This document shows, piece by piece, positions 1 to 52,340 of a stretch of 64,000 nt of DNA. Origin of the DNA: Montifringilla adamsi (Eukaryota; Chordata; Aves; Passeriformes; Passeridae). The translations under genes and the position numbers were made by a program. The stretch spans positions 1,558,933 through 1,622,932 of the forward strand of contig JAGGNK010013559.1 of NCBI GenBank assembly GCA_017590115.1. The letters run 5' to 3'. How positions within the stretch are numbered: position 1 is the first letter of the stretch; the number at the start of each line of letters is the position of its first letter. The notes below the pieces were generated by a model. That model had not been told where the DNA came from, did no database searches, and was given only the letters and a program-made list of their open reading frames with translations.

Positions 1-318
1 CCATGCAGAGAGGAGCCTCCTGCCCAAGCAGGTCATGTGAAAGGATGAGCACATCAGCATCTCGTCCCTCTCCACCCCTGCTGAGGCCAACACAAACACA
101 TCTGGAAGGCAGCACACAGAGGCTGTGGGAAGACACTAAAAGGGATCCTGGGTCCCCCAGGAGTGCAGTGTCAGTTTACAGCACAGCTGGGTAGGTGGGC
201 TGGGGGTGATGTCCCCAGCAGGAGGTTCAGGGGCTCCCCCCATGAGACACAGCTACCAACACCGTGGCTGCCCAGGCAGGACAGGGGTGCTGAAGGGGCC
301 CTGTGGGAGCCAGCACAC
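1..318. other. CACNA1S intron 33, part
   Basis: Non-coding intron sequence. The next expected coding block (IINLFVAVIMDNF) is not found on the minus strand here, so the C-terminal exons lie outside the window. Confidence 0.7.
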
Positions 319-557
319 TGTGGGAAATGGGTTTGTACAGAAATCTCAACGCTTGACAGAAGGCTCACATAGTGTGTATCTGTATGTAAAGCTTGAGATA
401 AGAAATGTAAACCTTGAGATTACGAAATGCTGACTCAGAAATGCCATGGGATAGGACAGACATGGCTGAGAGAGAAATGGAGCTAGAAACAAGTTTCAAA
501 GGACAGCCTTACAAATAAGACTGGATACTCTGGAGAACTAGAACTATGAAAGATGCA
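319..557 (-). mobile_element. LTR-like element fragment (family A) ending at the exon 33 donor
   Basis: On the minus strand this matches the 3' part of the elements at 42001-42450 and 62740-63147, from about TGCATCTTTCATAGTTCT to the terminal CCCACA. The 5' part is missing and the break falls 3 nt inside the intron after exon 33. Confidence 0.8.
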
Positions 558-560
558 TAC

Positions 561-39562
<39,002 letters not shown>

Positions 39563-39810
39563 GGTGTTGCCCCCCTAGCTGTCCCTTCCCCTCCTGCCCC
39601 GCAGTGGAGCCCCCCTTCCCCAGGTCCCAGCCAGCTGGAGCTCCTCGGGCTCTGTCTCCTCCGTGCAGCAGGGGAGGTGGTGGGGGAGTGGGGGCTGGAG
39701 CCTGCACTCGCATGTACAAACACACAAAGCATGAGTTTAAATTTAGATCCCGGCCTGACTCTGGGTGCTGTCCCAGCTCCTGAGGCAGCAGAAGGGCCCC
39801 TGCAGCTGTT
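39563..39810 (-). promoter_or_regulatory. Candidate CACNA1S promoter with MEF2-like site and E-boxes
   Basis: Upstream of the start codon. On the minus strand CTAAATTTAA at 39737-39746 fits the MEF2 consensus YTAWWWWTAR. CAGCTG E-boxes lie at 39632-39637 and 39803-39808, the myogenic type. MEF2 plus E-box is the usual muscle-promoter pairing; the start site is not determined. Confidence 0.5.
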
Positions 39811-39931
39811 CCCTCTTTACCCAGCACATGGGGAGTTGGGCGAGTGCTTGGCGTGCCACGGGCTGGGCTGGGGGTGGGACAGCCTGCCCGGGCTGGGCAC
39901 TGGGCACTGTCTCCAACAGAGGAGCACCCAT

Positions 39932-40218
39932 GTCCCGGGTCAGCTCTGTCCCCACATCCCCACCTGCACCGTGTCCCGGGTCAGCTCTGTCCCCAGGTCC
40001 CCACCTGCACTGTGACCCGGGTCAGCTCTGTCCCCACATCCCCACCTGCACTGTGACCCGGGTCAGCTCTGTCCCCACATCCCCCCCTGCACCGTGTCCC
40101 AGGTCAGCTCTGTCCCCAGGTCCCCATCTGCACCGTGTCCCAGGTCAGCTCTGTCCCCACATCCCCACCTTCACCGTGTCCCAGGTCAGCTCTGTCCCCA
40201 GTCCTCACCTGCCCCGGG
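39932..40218. repeat. 41-bp minisatellite, about seven copies, upstream of CACNA1S
   Basis: Units begin GTCCCGGGTCAGCTCTGTCC and end CACCTGCACCGT; copies differ by a few bases and the last is shortened. Every unit repeats a GGTCAGCTC core. It lies 370-660 bp upstream of the start codon. Confidence 0.93.
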
Positions 40219-40619
40219 AAGCAGCCGGGCTGCCTGGGCCATGGGCATTTACTGAATCACGTCATGCAGGGTGAGAAGCCAGCTCTGGACAGTTCCCAAG
40301 GACAGTTTTCCCCCTCATGCCATCAGCCCCTCCTCTGCAGGATTTCACCTGCAGCTGGTGCACACCTGTGCCCTGGACAATGTGATACTGGGGCTGTAGG
40401 GCCTTCGAGGCTGGGTCTATTTCACTGGCTGGAGAGCCCAGTCTCAGAGCTGTAGGGAATCATGGTGAGTCCAAAAAGTGCTCAGGCTTGCTTTTCTGGA
40501 GGCACAGAGGAAACCTTTGGCTGGCACTGGTCACTTAACCACTTGCCCAGCCTTATGGAGGTAAGTCCTGCATGCAGGGTGTGCAGGATGTCTGGGGATG
40601 CAGGAACCCAGCCAGCCTA

Positions 40620-41000
40620 GTGATGCCTTGTGAAGGCTGACCTAGAACAGAGACTAGACAGAACTAAAGATTAAAGTAGGGATTTATTAAGAGGTCTCAA
40701 ATAGATCCACCTTGGGCAGCACAACCCAAAATGGTCACAAAATGGATGACAGGTCATGGGGTCTCACACTTTTATAAGTTCTGGTCCATTTGCATATTGG
40801 AGTTAATTGTCCAATTACAGCTCCAGCCCATGAAGTCCCATCCTTCTTGTTTTTCTCTCTTCATTCCACATTGTTTGTGCTCTTGGGCCTGGATCAGCTG
40901 TCCTTGGGTCCCCAGCTAGAGAAGGAATTGTTTTGTCTACCTATTCTGTGAAGAGAGTTTACTATCCCCTAATATGAAGCCTAGACTTACACACTAAAGC
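40620..41000 (-). mobile_element. LTR-like element (family D), antisense
   Basis: The reverse complement shows CTCCAATATGCAAATGGACC then AGAACTTATAAAAGTGTGAG, the block order of 31400-31645. Ends approximate. Confidence 0.72.
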
Positions 41001-41567
41001 AGCACAGAATCTGAAAAATAGAAAAGCCAAAACCTGAGGCCTCACTAGGCTGGATTGGGTCCTGCCATGCCCTGCTGGGCTTGGGAAAGCCTGACTGGAT
41101 GAATGGTATGGTAACCCCTGAGCTGAGGTAAGGAGAGAGGCAGGTTATCAGCACCTTCCACAGCAGGGGACTGGTGCACCAAAAGTGTTATTCATGGGGG
41201 TTTTCCTGGGGTTTTCTAGACTGTCAGCAAACTAACTGCAGCCATCTAATGTCCCACAGCAAATGGTATCCCTGTTGTACAGATGTTACAGCTGTTGTGA
41301 CTGCCCAGCTGTGCCCCACTTCACCTGGGGCATCCCAGGGTGCTGCTCCAGCCAGGGCACTGCACTGCCTTGCTCGCAGCTTCCTCCCCCAGCTTTGTGG
41401 GGTCCTTCTGCCAGGGAGGGAAATGCTTGCCAGATGTGCAGCCAGCTGTGCTAGGGGCCAGAAGGGAGTGATTTGGGGAGCCCAGGGCAGGGAGAGCAAC
41501 TCCTGCAGCTGCTCCAGCCAGTTTTGATGTACTTTGGAGGAGGGTGCCCTCGGTTGTGAAGGGGTTC

Positions 41568-41670
41568 ACAAAATCATGGAATGGCTTGGGTTGGAAGGGA
41601 CCTTATAGATTATTTCATTCCAACCCCCCCTGCTGTGGCCAACCCTTCCATAGGGTTAAATTAGCAATCT
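41568..41670 (-). mobile_element. CR1 LINE 3' end fragment
   Basis: Antisense CR1 tail: AAAATCATGGAATGGCTTGG, TTGGAAGGGACCTTATAGAT, CATTCCAACCCCCCCTGC. Confidence 0.88.
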
Positions 41671-42000
41671 GCCCCCTGCTACACCACTCTGCCGTGCAAA
41701 TCGGAGTCAAATCACTTCTGCTGCGTGGTCCAGCCCCATTTCCGCGTACGGCAGATCCCTCTTGTCCCTCAGCCGTCATTTTCCTCCTAAACCCCAAGTG
41801 CCAGCCAGGAGCCCTATTCCTGCTGCTGGCGGTGCAGAAGAGCCGCGGGGCCCATCTAGCGGCCATCTCCAGGACGAACATGCGCCCGGGACACCGGGAA
41901 CGAGGAGGAGGGCGGCCGGGCTGGGCAGGGCATCCCCGCAGCCCCTCTGGGCTCACACAGCCCTGAGCCGCCCTGAGCCCCGCCGGGAGCTGCTGGCACA

Positions 42001-42450
42001 TGTCGGATTATGCCTTTTCTGACCCAGAGATGGGGCAACTAAGAGGCGTTCTAAAAATTTTTATTCTATTTTTAGTCTCATGTGAAGGGTGAGACAATAC
42101 AGATGTTATAATTCACGACATCACAATCAGAAGCCAACTATTTCCTAATTACAATACATTGTAAGCGTTTCTTGGCTTATCAGCTTTTGCAAATGCCTTA
42201 AAGCAAATGATCTTGAAATTACCCCTTGTGGGTCCCACTCCAATGCATCTTTCATAGTTCTATTTCTCCAAAGTATCTAGTCTTATTTGTAAGGATGTCC
42301 TTTGAAATTTGTTTCTAGTTCCATTTCTCTCTCAACCATATCTGTCCTATTCCATGGCATTTCCAAGTCAGCATTTCTTATCTGAAGGTTTGCATACGAA
42401 TGCAAACTCACACTGTGTGAGCCTTCTGTCAGGTTTTCTAATTTCTAATT
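42001..42450 (+). mobile_element. LTR-like element (family A) with 6-bp target duplication
   Basis: Begins TGTCGGATTATGCC; same body as 62740-63147. GGCACA lies on both flanks (41995-42000 and 42451-42456). The right end reads TTTCTAATT rather than the family's CCCACA. Confidence 0.8.
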
Positions 42451-42469
42451 GGCACAGAGCACCAAACCC

Positions 42470-43060
42470 GACCCGGCACGGCCCCAGCACACACGGACAG
42501 CGCTCTCCCCGATGGGGCCGCTCCTTACATGCCCGGCAGCGAGAGACTCCTTCCTCGTGGAACCTCTTCGCAGCCGCTCTCCTCTTCCTCGCACACTTCT
42601 GGGGCTGCGTGTCCCTCTCCCGCTCCATCACCGCACCGGCACGGCCTTGGGAGGGTCCCAGAGGGATGGGCTGGGATGGGGGGTCTGACTCCCGCAGGTG
42701 CATCTCCTGCCGCCGAGACGTGCCGTACCGTGCCGTGCCGTGCCGAGCCGAGCCGAGCCGTGCCGAGCCGTGCCGTGCCGTGCTGTGCCGTGCCGAGCCA
42801 AAAGCTGCCGTAGGCCGCTCTCCCGCCGCTCTCCGGCCCCGCAGCTCCGCCCGCCCTCGGTCCCGGAGCTCTGCGGTGCCGGGCGGTTCTGTCCCCGCAC
42901 GGGACTCGCTCCCGGGAGCGGAGCAGGACCTCGGGCCGGCTCTGGGGGCGAGGTGGCGGGGACAGCGAGTGCCGGTGCTTGCGGCTGCCGCAGCTGGAGG
43001 CGCTGGCAGAGCTTTCGGGCGGGCAGAGGCGCTGGGCTGGCTGTGCACCCGTGTGTGCGC
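42470..43060. promoter_or_regulatory. CpG island
   Basis: GC-rich with frequent CpG, far denser than its surroundings, about 3 kb upstream of the CACNA1S start codon. No recognisable coding exon. It could be an unannotated promoter or 5' exon; the direction is not evident. Confidence 0.65.
42717..42800. repeat. Pentanucleotide (GCCGT/GCCGA)n
   Basis: About 15 five-base units alternating GCCGT and GCCGA inside the CpG island, with one GCTGT variant. Confidence 0.93.
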
Positions 43061-43075
43061 ACGGATCCGCACGAG

Positions 43076-43150
43076 TGTGTGCACGGACCTGCACGCGTGT
43101 GTGTGTCTGTGTGTGTGCGTGTGTGTGTGAGTGTGTGTGAGTGTGTGTCA
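43076..43150. repeat. TG-rich microsatellite
   Basis: Mixed GTGTGTGC/GTGTGTGA runs at the edge of the CpG island. Confidence 0.9.
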
Positions 43151-43262
43151 GTGGTTTTCCACCCGAGGACTGAGGGATGATTAGCCAGAGGGGAGCAGGA
43201 TGAGGCTTTGCTGCTGTTGGTGTTCCTGTCCTCAGCTCTGTGGCCAGACACACGTGGGGGGG

Positions 43263-43675
43263 TAGATGAGTAATGCGATGGGTGACTCTCGCAATTAAAA
43301 GGCAAATATTATATATATATATATGTTAAGAGAAGTTTTAAGTCATGTTTTACACAGCCCTTGCATTGCTATCAGGGGGTGACCTGGGTTTGGGACATTT
43401 GGGAGGGTTGGCTCGTTACTATGGCAACAGCTGACCTCCAATCAGGATTTAAGGACGTGACCTCCACCACTGGACAGAAGGACTTGATGGACAGAACTTT
43501 GGGAGGGGCTAAATGGTTAAAAGGAGAAACCTCCATTGTGTGGGTCAGCGCATGGTGGGAAAAATCCTTTGCTCCCGGCGCTGTAATATTTTCTCTATTC
43601 AGTCTTCTGTTGTACTTTTGATAAGGTTTATTAAAACCTTTTAAATTTTTTTGGAAGTGAGTATAATTTCTCACA
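43263..43675 (+). mobile_element. LTR-like element (family F), copy 1
   Basis: Matches 59492-59959: GACTCTCGCAATTAAAAGGC, TTGGCTCGTTACTATGGCAA, GTAATATTTTCTCTATTCAG, end TTTCTCACA. Contains an (AT)n run at about 43309-43324. Confidence 0.82.
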
Positions 43676-44220
43676 TGGGTATGTCCATGTGTCTGTACAT
43701 GCACACGTGTGTGTATAGTCGTGTGTGCCCACTGGTGTCACCAGTGAATGGTCTGGGCACTCAAAGCTACTGGCAAAAAGCAGATCTTAATGCAAATTTG
43801 TGACAGTGCAACTTAAGGGAGTTGAATTATGATGTCCACTCTGTTGCTGGCTACGTGGCTGAAGTATGTGTAGGAAAAACAGATTGGAATGCATTTAGGA
43901 TGATTTACATGGAGGGGATTTTACATTTACTGAGGATGCAAAAGGAGGGTGAGGGTACAAAAAGAATGGTGAAAAAGGGTGTAACAGCACTCGATCATGG
44001 ACTGATTTAACAATCAAACATTCAATAGAATTTGCTACATTTTAACAGTGACTTAGTAACAGACTCATGATAAAAGCATTCATAGCAGAATCAATTCACA
44101 CATTCAGAGATGGCGAACATCTGTACTGATCTGTGCAGAGGAACCTGCCAAAAATTCCCCTTAGGTTCAGTGAAATATGTCACATTCCTGAGTGATTCTC
44201 AAAGGTGGGGATTGCACCTT
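43676..44220. other. Intergenic, no gene seen
   Basis: Short TG-rich start, then unremarkable sequence; a 62-codon frame at 43822 has no recognisable family. Confidence 0.4.
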
Positions 44221-44224
44221 GAGA

Positions 44225-44500
44225 GGTGTCAGGGGTGGGGGTTTGATAAGGGAACCAAAGAATGAGGACCAAATTAGCATTGAAGGCAAAGGGATCAACA
44301 ACCAACAGGAGATCAAATACTAAGAATTATGTCATTTAAGACCAATGAAAGAGGATCTCTTTGGGGCTTTGTATGTATAAATATGTGAAAAATCTGCTAA
44401 AGGGGCATGCGTGACAGAATGAATTTCACTGCACAACCCGGGCACATGTGGATGAAATAACTTCTGTCGCACATCCTGGCCAGGATAAAGTAATGCCTAA
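44225..44500 (+). mobile_element. LTR-like element (family G), copy 1
   Basis: Shares GTGAAAAATCTGCTAAA, CACTGCACAACCCGGGC and TGTGGATGAAATAACTTCTG with 50960-51290. Ends approximate. Confidence 0.72.
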
Positions 44501-44651
44501 ATTCTCTTTCCTACCAATTCCAAGTTTCCATCCTGGCCATAACCCAGGTTGGGAACAATGGTACCATTCTCCTCAAGTTAGAACTCAGGTAAATCATTTA
44601 CCAAGGCTAACAGGGATAACGGTTATCCTTTGTTATCCACCTTGGTTGGTC

Positions 44652-45231
44652 ACTGAAGACTCCTGCTGCTGGAACCCTGGATGCTGAGAATTTCAGACTT
44701 TCTGTGCTGACAGGCACTGACCCCCAGGAGAACACTGCACTGACCTGAGGCCGTGGAGAAGCTTCCAAAATGGAATGGTAGAACTGGGATTGTGGGTGTG
44801 GAGTTTGAATAGAAGTGTGTGATATCACAGGGTGGAAAACTTAGAGTTTAAGGTTTTAGAAGATAGTAATAGATAAAGCACAATGGAGGTTTTAGGGCAG
44901 AGGCTGCTCCTTCTTCACCCTTTTCTCCATGGGTTTGGATGGTTTTGTGTAATTGGATAAAAAAGCCCGCATTGCGGACACAGTTGGTTATTGGGTTAAA
45001 AATAAAAATAATTTAGGTGTTATTTTTTAATTGGACAGTTTATCCTTAAAAAGCCTTGGAGAGAGAAACACAGGGCTCCATTTTTAGTTTGTTAGAGTGA
45101 AGTGCTGTAGAACTCAGGGTTTGTGAGACTGTGACAGAGATAAGAACCAATAAACATCTGATTCTCAACAAGAAATATCATCTCACGCATTTAATCCTGA
45201 CCTTGGCAAAAAAGAAGCAAAGAATGAATCA
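44652..45231 (+). mobile_element. LTR-sized element (family E), copy 2, inverted relative to 32568
   Basis: The reverse complement matches 32568-33145 closely. On the plus strand ACCAATAAACATCTGATTCT looks like the poly(A) signal region. Confidence 0.8.
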
Positions 45232-45334
45232 GCATTCTGTTACAGTCAGAATTATTCCCACCTTTACCATGCTGCAGTACAGTCAGGGACACTTTATCAC
45301 CCAACTGGTGCAGTCCAGGGGATGCTTTAAGAAC

Positions 45335-46030
45335 CCATAAATGAAAAAACACACACTTTTGAGATAATATTAGTAGAGGAGCTAGTAGGAAAGCTGATCT
45401 TTATTGGAGGCCTTCAGAGTCAGTTATGGAAAAATGGCCAAAAAACCCAGAGGAACGGTAGAAAACAGCAGGGCTGGGCGGTGGCAGACAGGCTTCGCAA
45501 GCAGCTGCCACGTGGAGCCAGGAGCTGCTCACTCTGGGAAGGGAGATGGGGTTGGGGTCCCGTTCCCTGTGAGGCTGGGTGTTCCAAAGTCCGTTCTTGC
45601 AAGCAAAATCTCACCCATGCTAAGGAGAAGCAGTGCAGGACAAAAACACAGTGGTAGCAAATCCTCTGGGCAGCAACAGTCCAGCACCAGAACCCCACCT
45701 GTCTCCACTCTGATGCCAAGAGAGAGCACAAGAGAGCTGAGCTTCAGCCCCGATCCCCCAGGCAATATCTTGCAGCATCTCTGTCCTTCCCGAGAGAAAC
45801 CCCCCAGCCAAGAGACTGCAAACTGCACCCCTTCCCTGGCAACTTTGTCCACATCTTTCATGTCTCTTGAATATCTGTGTCTCCGTTTGAGAGTTACCCC
45901 AGGACAATCTGTGCTTCCATCTCTTAGGCAAGAAATGGGAGAAAAATTCCATGAGAGAAAGAAAATAAAAAGGAAAAATCCTAACCTCCAACACTGGGGA
46001 AAAGGGGAAGAGGAACTTCAGGCATGGCTT
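45335..46030 (-). mobile_element. Possible LTR-like element
   Basis: The minus strand has GGCCTCCAATAAAGATCAGC near 45395, resembling an LTR poly(A) region. Open frames here (up to 233 codons) resemble nothing known and end in a poly-T run. Confidence 0.35.
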
Positions 46031-46038
46031 ACTTTTAG

Positions 46039-46062
46039 CTTTTTTTTTTTTTTTTTTTTTTT
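46039..46062. repeat. Poly(T) tract
   Basis: About 22 T; on the minus strand an A-run roughly 80 bp past the distal AATAAA of the lysozyme gene. Confidence 0.9.
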
Positions 46063-46142
46063 GTTAAGATGCAGCCCTCTAAACAAACATACCTTTAATG
46101 GTTGATTTATACATTCACACAAGACATGAGTTTAAGCATCCC

Positions 46143-46148
46143 TTTATT
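46143..46148 (-). terminator. Candidate distal poly(A) signal of the lysozyme gene
   Basis: AATAAA on the minus strand, about 870 bp after the stop codon. Confidence 0.4.
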
Positions 46149-46833
46149 GCATAAGCACCAAAGAAGTCATTGCTCCCCTAGCAGCAGCAGAAAGCACATG
46201 AAGCAGTAAACATGTTTTTTCAGTGTTAGCACCTTTCATTCATGCACTGTTTCTGAATCCGGCTTTCATTTGGAAAAAGGACTTGTAAACTAAACAGCAA
46301 GACATTTCCCTTCCCTAACAGCCTTTCCAACCCATCGTTTCCTTGCAGAGATGCTGCCTGCACTCTAGGCTGTTTGATTGACTTCCCCAAAGAATGATAA
46401 GAAATGCTGTATTCCCTCAGGCCAGATGCCCATATGTTTCAGTGCCCTATCCCTCATACCAGCCAGGGGCAGATGCTCAGATAAATTTAAGGAGCAATGT
46501 CATGTTTCAGCATAGTTTTCTCTCTCTGTCAGTGGTCTGTCTTAATCAGTGACTGTCTTAGTCATAAGGCAACATAATTCTGCATGTCCTACACAATGTT
46601 CATTACATTTTTGTATTTCCTCACTACAGACACTCCAATAAGAATGGGCAAAAAATAAAGGGGAAGAAGGAGAGGAGGAAGGGAGGGGTGAAGGAGAACA
46701 GAGAAAGAAACAAAAGGAGAGAGAAATCCTAAATGTTGCTAAGCCCTGTTAGGGCAACAAAATCTTGAGTCAGGATTATGCAAGTAAATCGAGGCTGAAA
46801 CTCCACCTGTAGTGGTTTGTTGCTACACCTGTT

Positions 46834-46839
46834 TTTATT
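46834..46839 (-). terminator. Candidate proximal poly(A) signal of the lysozyme gene
   Basis: AATAAA on the minus strand, about 180 bp after the stop codon; either this or the distal one could be used. Confidence 0.5.
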
Positions 46840-47015
46840 AAGCTGTGAGCTGTGAGTTTTCTGTTCGCATTGCAGCAGTGTGAAAGGCCTCCAGAGTTAG
46901 CACTAGCCAGTACCCACTCTATCTTAATAATAGACTGGATTTAATTCCCCGCACCCATGGCCTCCTCTCCAAATGCTGGTGGTCCTGAGGAAACGATCAA
47001 CACTTGTGGAGCGAT

Positions 47016-48530
<1,515 letters not shown>

Positions 48531-50955
48531 CCTGCTCCCAGGAGGAGGATCAGCTGGTTGAGCAAGCATATCTGGGAAGTCTGGGCAGTCATTACAGTAA
48601 CAAGCCAATAAGGAAGTGGGCCAAACTCCAAAACAAACTCCAAAACAACTCCAAAGTTCCTGGAAGGTGCCAGTACCTATTTCACTGGTCCTTCAAGGCT
48701 GGATTATATATTTTCCCCAGACACCCCAGCAATCCTCAGTTGGATATTATTCCAAATGTCACGACTGTAGTTCCCTTGTGTGAGTGTCATGGTATAACAC
48801 CAGCGGTCTGATAAGTCACTCAATCTCTCCCACTCTATTGGGATGGGAAAGGTAAAAGTTAGGAAACTTGTGGATTGGGATACAGGCAGATTAACGGGGA
48901 AAGAAAAAGCCACACATGAAAGAAAAAGTGAAATAGAGAGGAAACACACTCCTTCCCATCAGCAGGAAGATGTTTAGCCACCTCCAGGAAACCAGGCTGC
49001 ACCACATTAACAGTGGTTCAGGAAGACCAACACCATCACTCCAAATTCCAAATCCCCCTCCTTCCTTCTTCTTCCTTCAGGTTTATACTTTGAGCAGGAC
49101 CCTACATATGATCTGGGATATGCCGTGGTCAGTGGGGGTCAGCTGTCTTGGCTGCATCCCCCATCATGGTCTAGGGGAATGATATTTGCTGATTTAGTAC
49201 TCCCATTAAAAAGTCTACAAGCTGTTCCCCTCACCTTCTCCAGTCCCAGGTTGAGCTAAAAAGAATTTAGTAGGAATGGCAATAAGTTACAAATCAACCA
49301 AGAAAAATGTCCTGATATAGAACCTGCTGCAAAGGAGGTGAAGAAGGAGTAGCCAACTTCGTGTTCTTAATTCATCTTCCTACTATCCCTTGTAAAATAC
49401 TTCTGAACAATAAACTACATACAACAGAAATAAACCCGATTTATTATGTTTTTGTTTGCATGGATTGTGTATTACAAGCCATGGCTGATCACTGGACATT
49501 AACTTCATTGGTCATTACCTCAAGATTGCCACTACCTCAAGTGGTCATTGCCACTACATTGGCTGCCTTTGACATCAGTTTTCTTTCTCCTACTGTATGC
49601 ATCAAAAAGCTCAAGAAAATAAGGGTGAGAAAAAATCTTGAAAGGTAAAAATAAAAAGAGGCAATGATTATCAAAGACATAAAGCTAAGAAGATATGGTA
49701 CAGCTGAGTAGCAGGAGTCTCTCATATTGGCGTGTCTGATGCAGAAATAGCAAAAGGTGACTGTGCTGGGTGTAGCTGAGGTAATTTCCCTCCCAGTGGC
49801 TGGCATGAGGCTGTATTTTGGATTTGTGCTGAATGTAGAGATGATAATGGAGATGTTTTTGTTATTGCTGAGCAGTGCTCACACGGAGCCAAGGCCTTTT
49901 CTGCTTTTCATACTGCCAGGCTGGCAAGGGGGCTGGGGGGTACTTGGGAAGCTGGGAGGAGACACAGCTGGGACAGATGACCCAAAGTGATCAAAGGCAT
50001 GTTCCAGGCCATATGACATCATGCTCAGTATATAAAGTGGTGGGCAGAAGGAAGGAGGGGAGGGATGTTTGGAGTGATGGTGTTTGTCTTCCCAAGTCAC
50101 TGTTACATGTCCTGGAACCCTGCTCTCTGTGGGATGGCTGAACACCTGCCTGCCCATGGGAAACAGGGAGTGAATTCCTGGGTTTGCTTTGTTTGTGCAT
50201 TTGGCTTTTGTTTTCCATACTAAACTGTATCCCAACCCATGAATTTTCCAGCTTTAACCCTTCTGATTCTCTCCCTGATCCTTCTGGCAAGGGAGTGGGG
50301 AGCGGCTGTGTGGGGCTTGGCTGATAAACCACATTGACATTGACTGACAAACTCAGGACACAGGAATTATATTCCCTCTACATGTTTTCACACTTCTTAA
50401 TCCTTGAAAGGGTCCTCTATGGTTTATTTCCTCCTCTAGCTCCAAAGCAAGCTCTTTATCCTTTCATGCTAACAATGCCATATGACTTTGAAAAAAGAAG
50501 AATTGAGGATTAACGGAGTATTTGGGGAGGGGATTGTGATTGAGGTGTTGAATAGAAGAGCTTTTTTCTTCTCTAGCAGTCATAGAGGATATTGGCAAGA
50601 GAAATAATTTCACTGGTTTCTTTACATATTTTTATATCAACTGCCATCGCACCTAAGTTGGAGGAAATTGTGCAAAGGCTTCATGTTTGCTGTGAATTCC
50701 ACGGAAGGAAGGAGTCCATGCCACTACAACCCTCTAGCTCAGTGAGGAGCTTGTGGGGGTCCTCTTGTTGGAAATGATACCAAGTTTAAAATTTTTTGTA
50801 TAACTTGAGTCAGGGGTTTTGTTTGCCTTTGCCCAAATGGAAAGGAATTGAAATTTCTTTTCAAAAGACTGTTTTACCACTCCAGGCCTGATGAGATTAA
50901 CATCAGGGAGTAGCACAGAAGATACACAGAAGGCAATGACCGTCATTAACAACTG
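48531..50955. other. Intergenic upstream of the lysozyme gene
   Basis: No coding exons recognised on either strand; moderately AT-rich with short frames only. It may hold lysozyme enhancers but nothing is identifiable by eye. Confidence 0.4.
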
Positions 50956-50959
50956 TCAA

Positions 50960-51290
50960 CTCCAAACGTGACACCTGATCTGGGAAAAGATAGGTAAGAG
51001 ATAGATAAGAATGATGACCTAATTAGCATCGGAGTCAAAGAGATCTGTAACCAATAAGGAACCAAATACTAAGAGCTGCATAACTTGGAAAAAATGAACC
51101 GTGAACCAATGTAGCTCAGTGGGTTTTGACTGTATAAAGTTTGTGAAAAATCTGCTAAAATTCATGTGTCATGGATTTTCTCTGCACAACCCCGGCTATG
51201 TGGATGAAATTATTTCTGTTGCACATCCTGGCTAGAACAACGTCCTGCCAGAATGAAGCAATGCATTGATTCTCTAACACTAAAAATGTT
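50960..51290 (+). mobile_element. LTR-like element (family G), copy 2
   Basis: GTGAAAAATCTGCTAAA, TCTGCACAACCCCGGCTATG and TGAAATTATTTCTGTTGCAC correspond to 44225-44500; a TATA-like GTATAAAG lies near 51133. Confidence 0.74.
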
Positions 51291-52340
51291 GTTGGAGAAT
51301 TTTGTTTTTCCTGCAGTTTCAGTGACTGTGGTTTATTCTAGGCAAGTTTTTATTGTTTCTGGGAAAGGGATCTCCTTTACTAAGGCACTTTTAGAATGTG
51401 TTTCCTGGAGACAGTTTGTTTAGTGTAAAACTTCAGTGCTTGGCTTTACACTTGAGTAAATGGTTCTGAAATGAGTGACAGGTATTATAACATTTGAAAA
51501 TAGCTGTGAAATTTGTATTTGTTATTTTATTTACCCTTACATAGCCCAGAATTTGTTTCCAAGACCCACTTTGTATAGAAGGTTGGACTTTTTAAACAAA
51601 GTTTGGCACAGCTTTGTGACTTGAGATTCAACTGTCAGATAAGAATTAAACTTGAAATCTAGGAAATGAAAAAAAAGAGCCTCACATTCACAATAATAGC
51701 TTTCCTACATTATTTGAAGGAACAGTGAGAATTCTTTGGGAAATGTAACACCTGAATAGCTCTTAGCTGCAGCAGCGTTCACTGCTCAGCTGTTCGCTGC
51801 TCATTCTGTGCCGTAGTTTGAAGTTGGCTTCCTTACTAGTTGCTGGTACTTCCATGTAGGATTGCTTTACTTGTCTGATTCATGAGGGAGGTGACAGTGA
51901 CACTTGATGGAGCTTTTGCTGCCAGGGGATTCCCCAGCAACTCAGACTTGAGGCTCAATTGAGTAGAGTGAGCTACTTCCATACATTGCTCATATGGTCA
52001 TTTTTGCTCTGAGTTGAATTTTTTTTTTTTTTTTTTTTTTGGCATGGGAGTACTAAAAAAGTTATTACCTCACTTAAAAGTTCTTCTTCTTTTTAATTTG
52101 AGACTCTGGGTGAAGAGGAAGAATGAAGATAATGCCATAAATAAAACTGTTACCAGATGATAAGTGGCTACACCTGGTGAGCTAACACAACGCTTGTTCC
52201 AGAATGAACTGCAAAATGCCCATTGTGTAAGAAGGAGACTGGGAATTCACCACCCTCAGTGTCCTGCCAACTCAGCCAGGTCACCTGGAACACTGGGGTC
52301 CACAACCACCAGGGACCAGCAGAGAGCCCCCAGGACAAAA
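51291..52340. other. Intergenic, no gene seen
   Basis: AT-rich; poly(T) tract at 52020-52040; no coding similarity noticed. Confidence 0.4.

Noticed and set aside
42309..43130. 273-codon frame across the CpG island
   Set aside because: Starts inside an LTR, runs through pentanucleotide and TG repeats, and is paired with equally long frames on the other strand; open because GC-rich.
45404..46105. 233-codon open frame on the plus strand
   Set aside because: No recognisable domain, odd composition, ends in a poly(T)-encoded phenylalanine run, and lies in probable LTR sequence.
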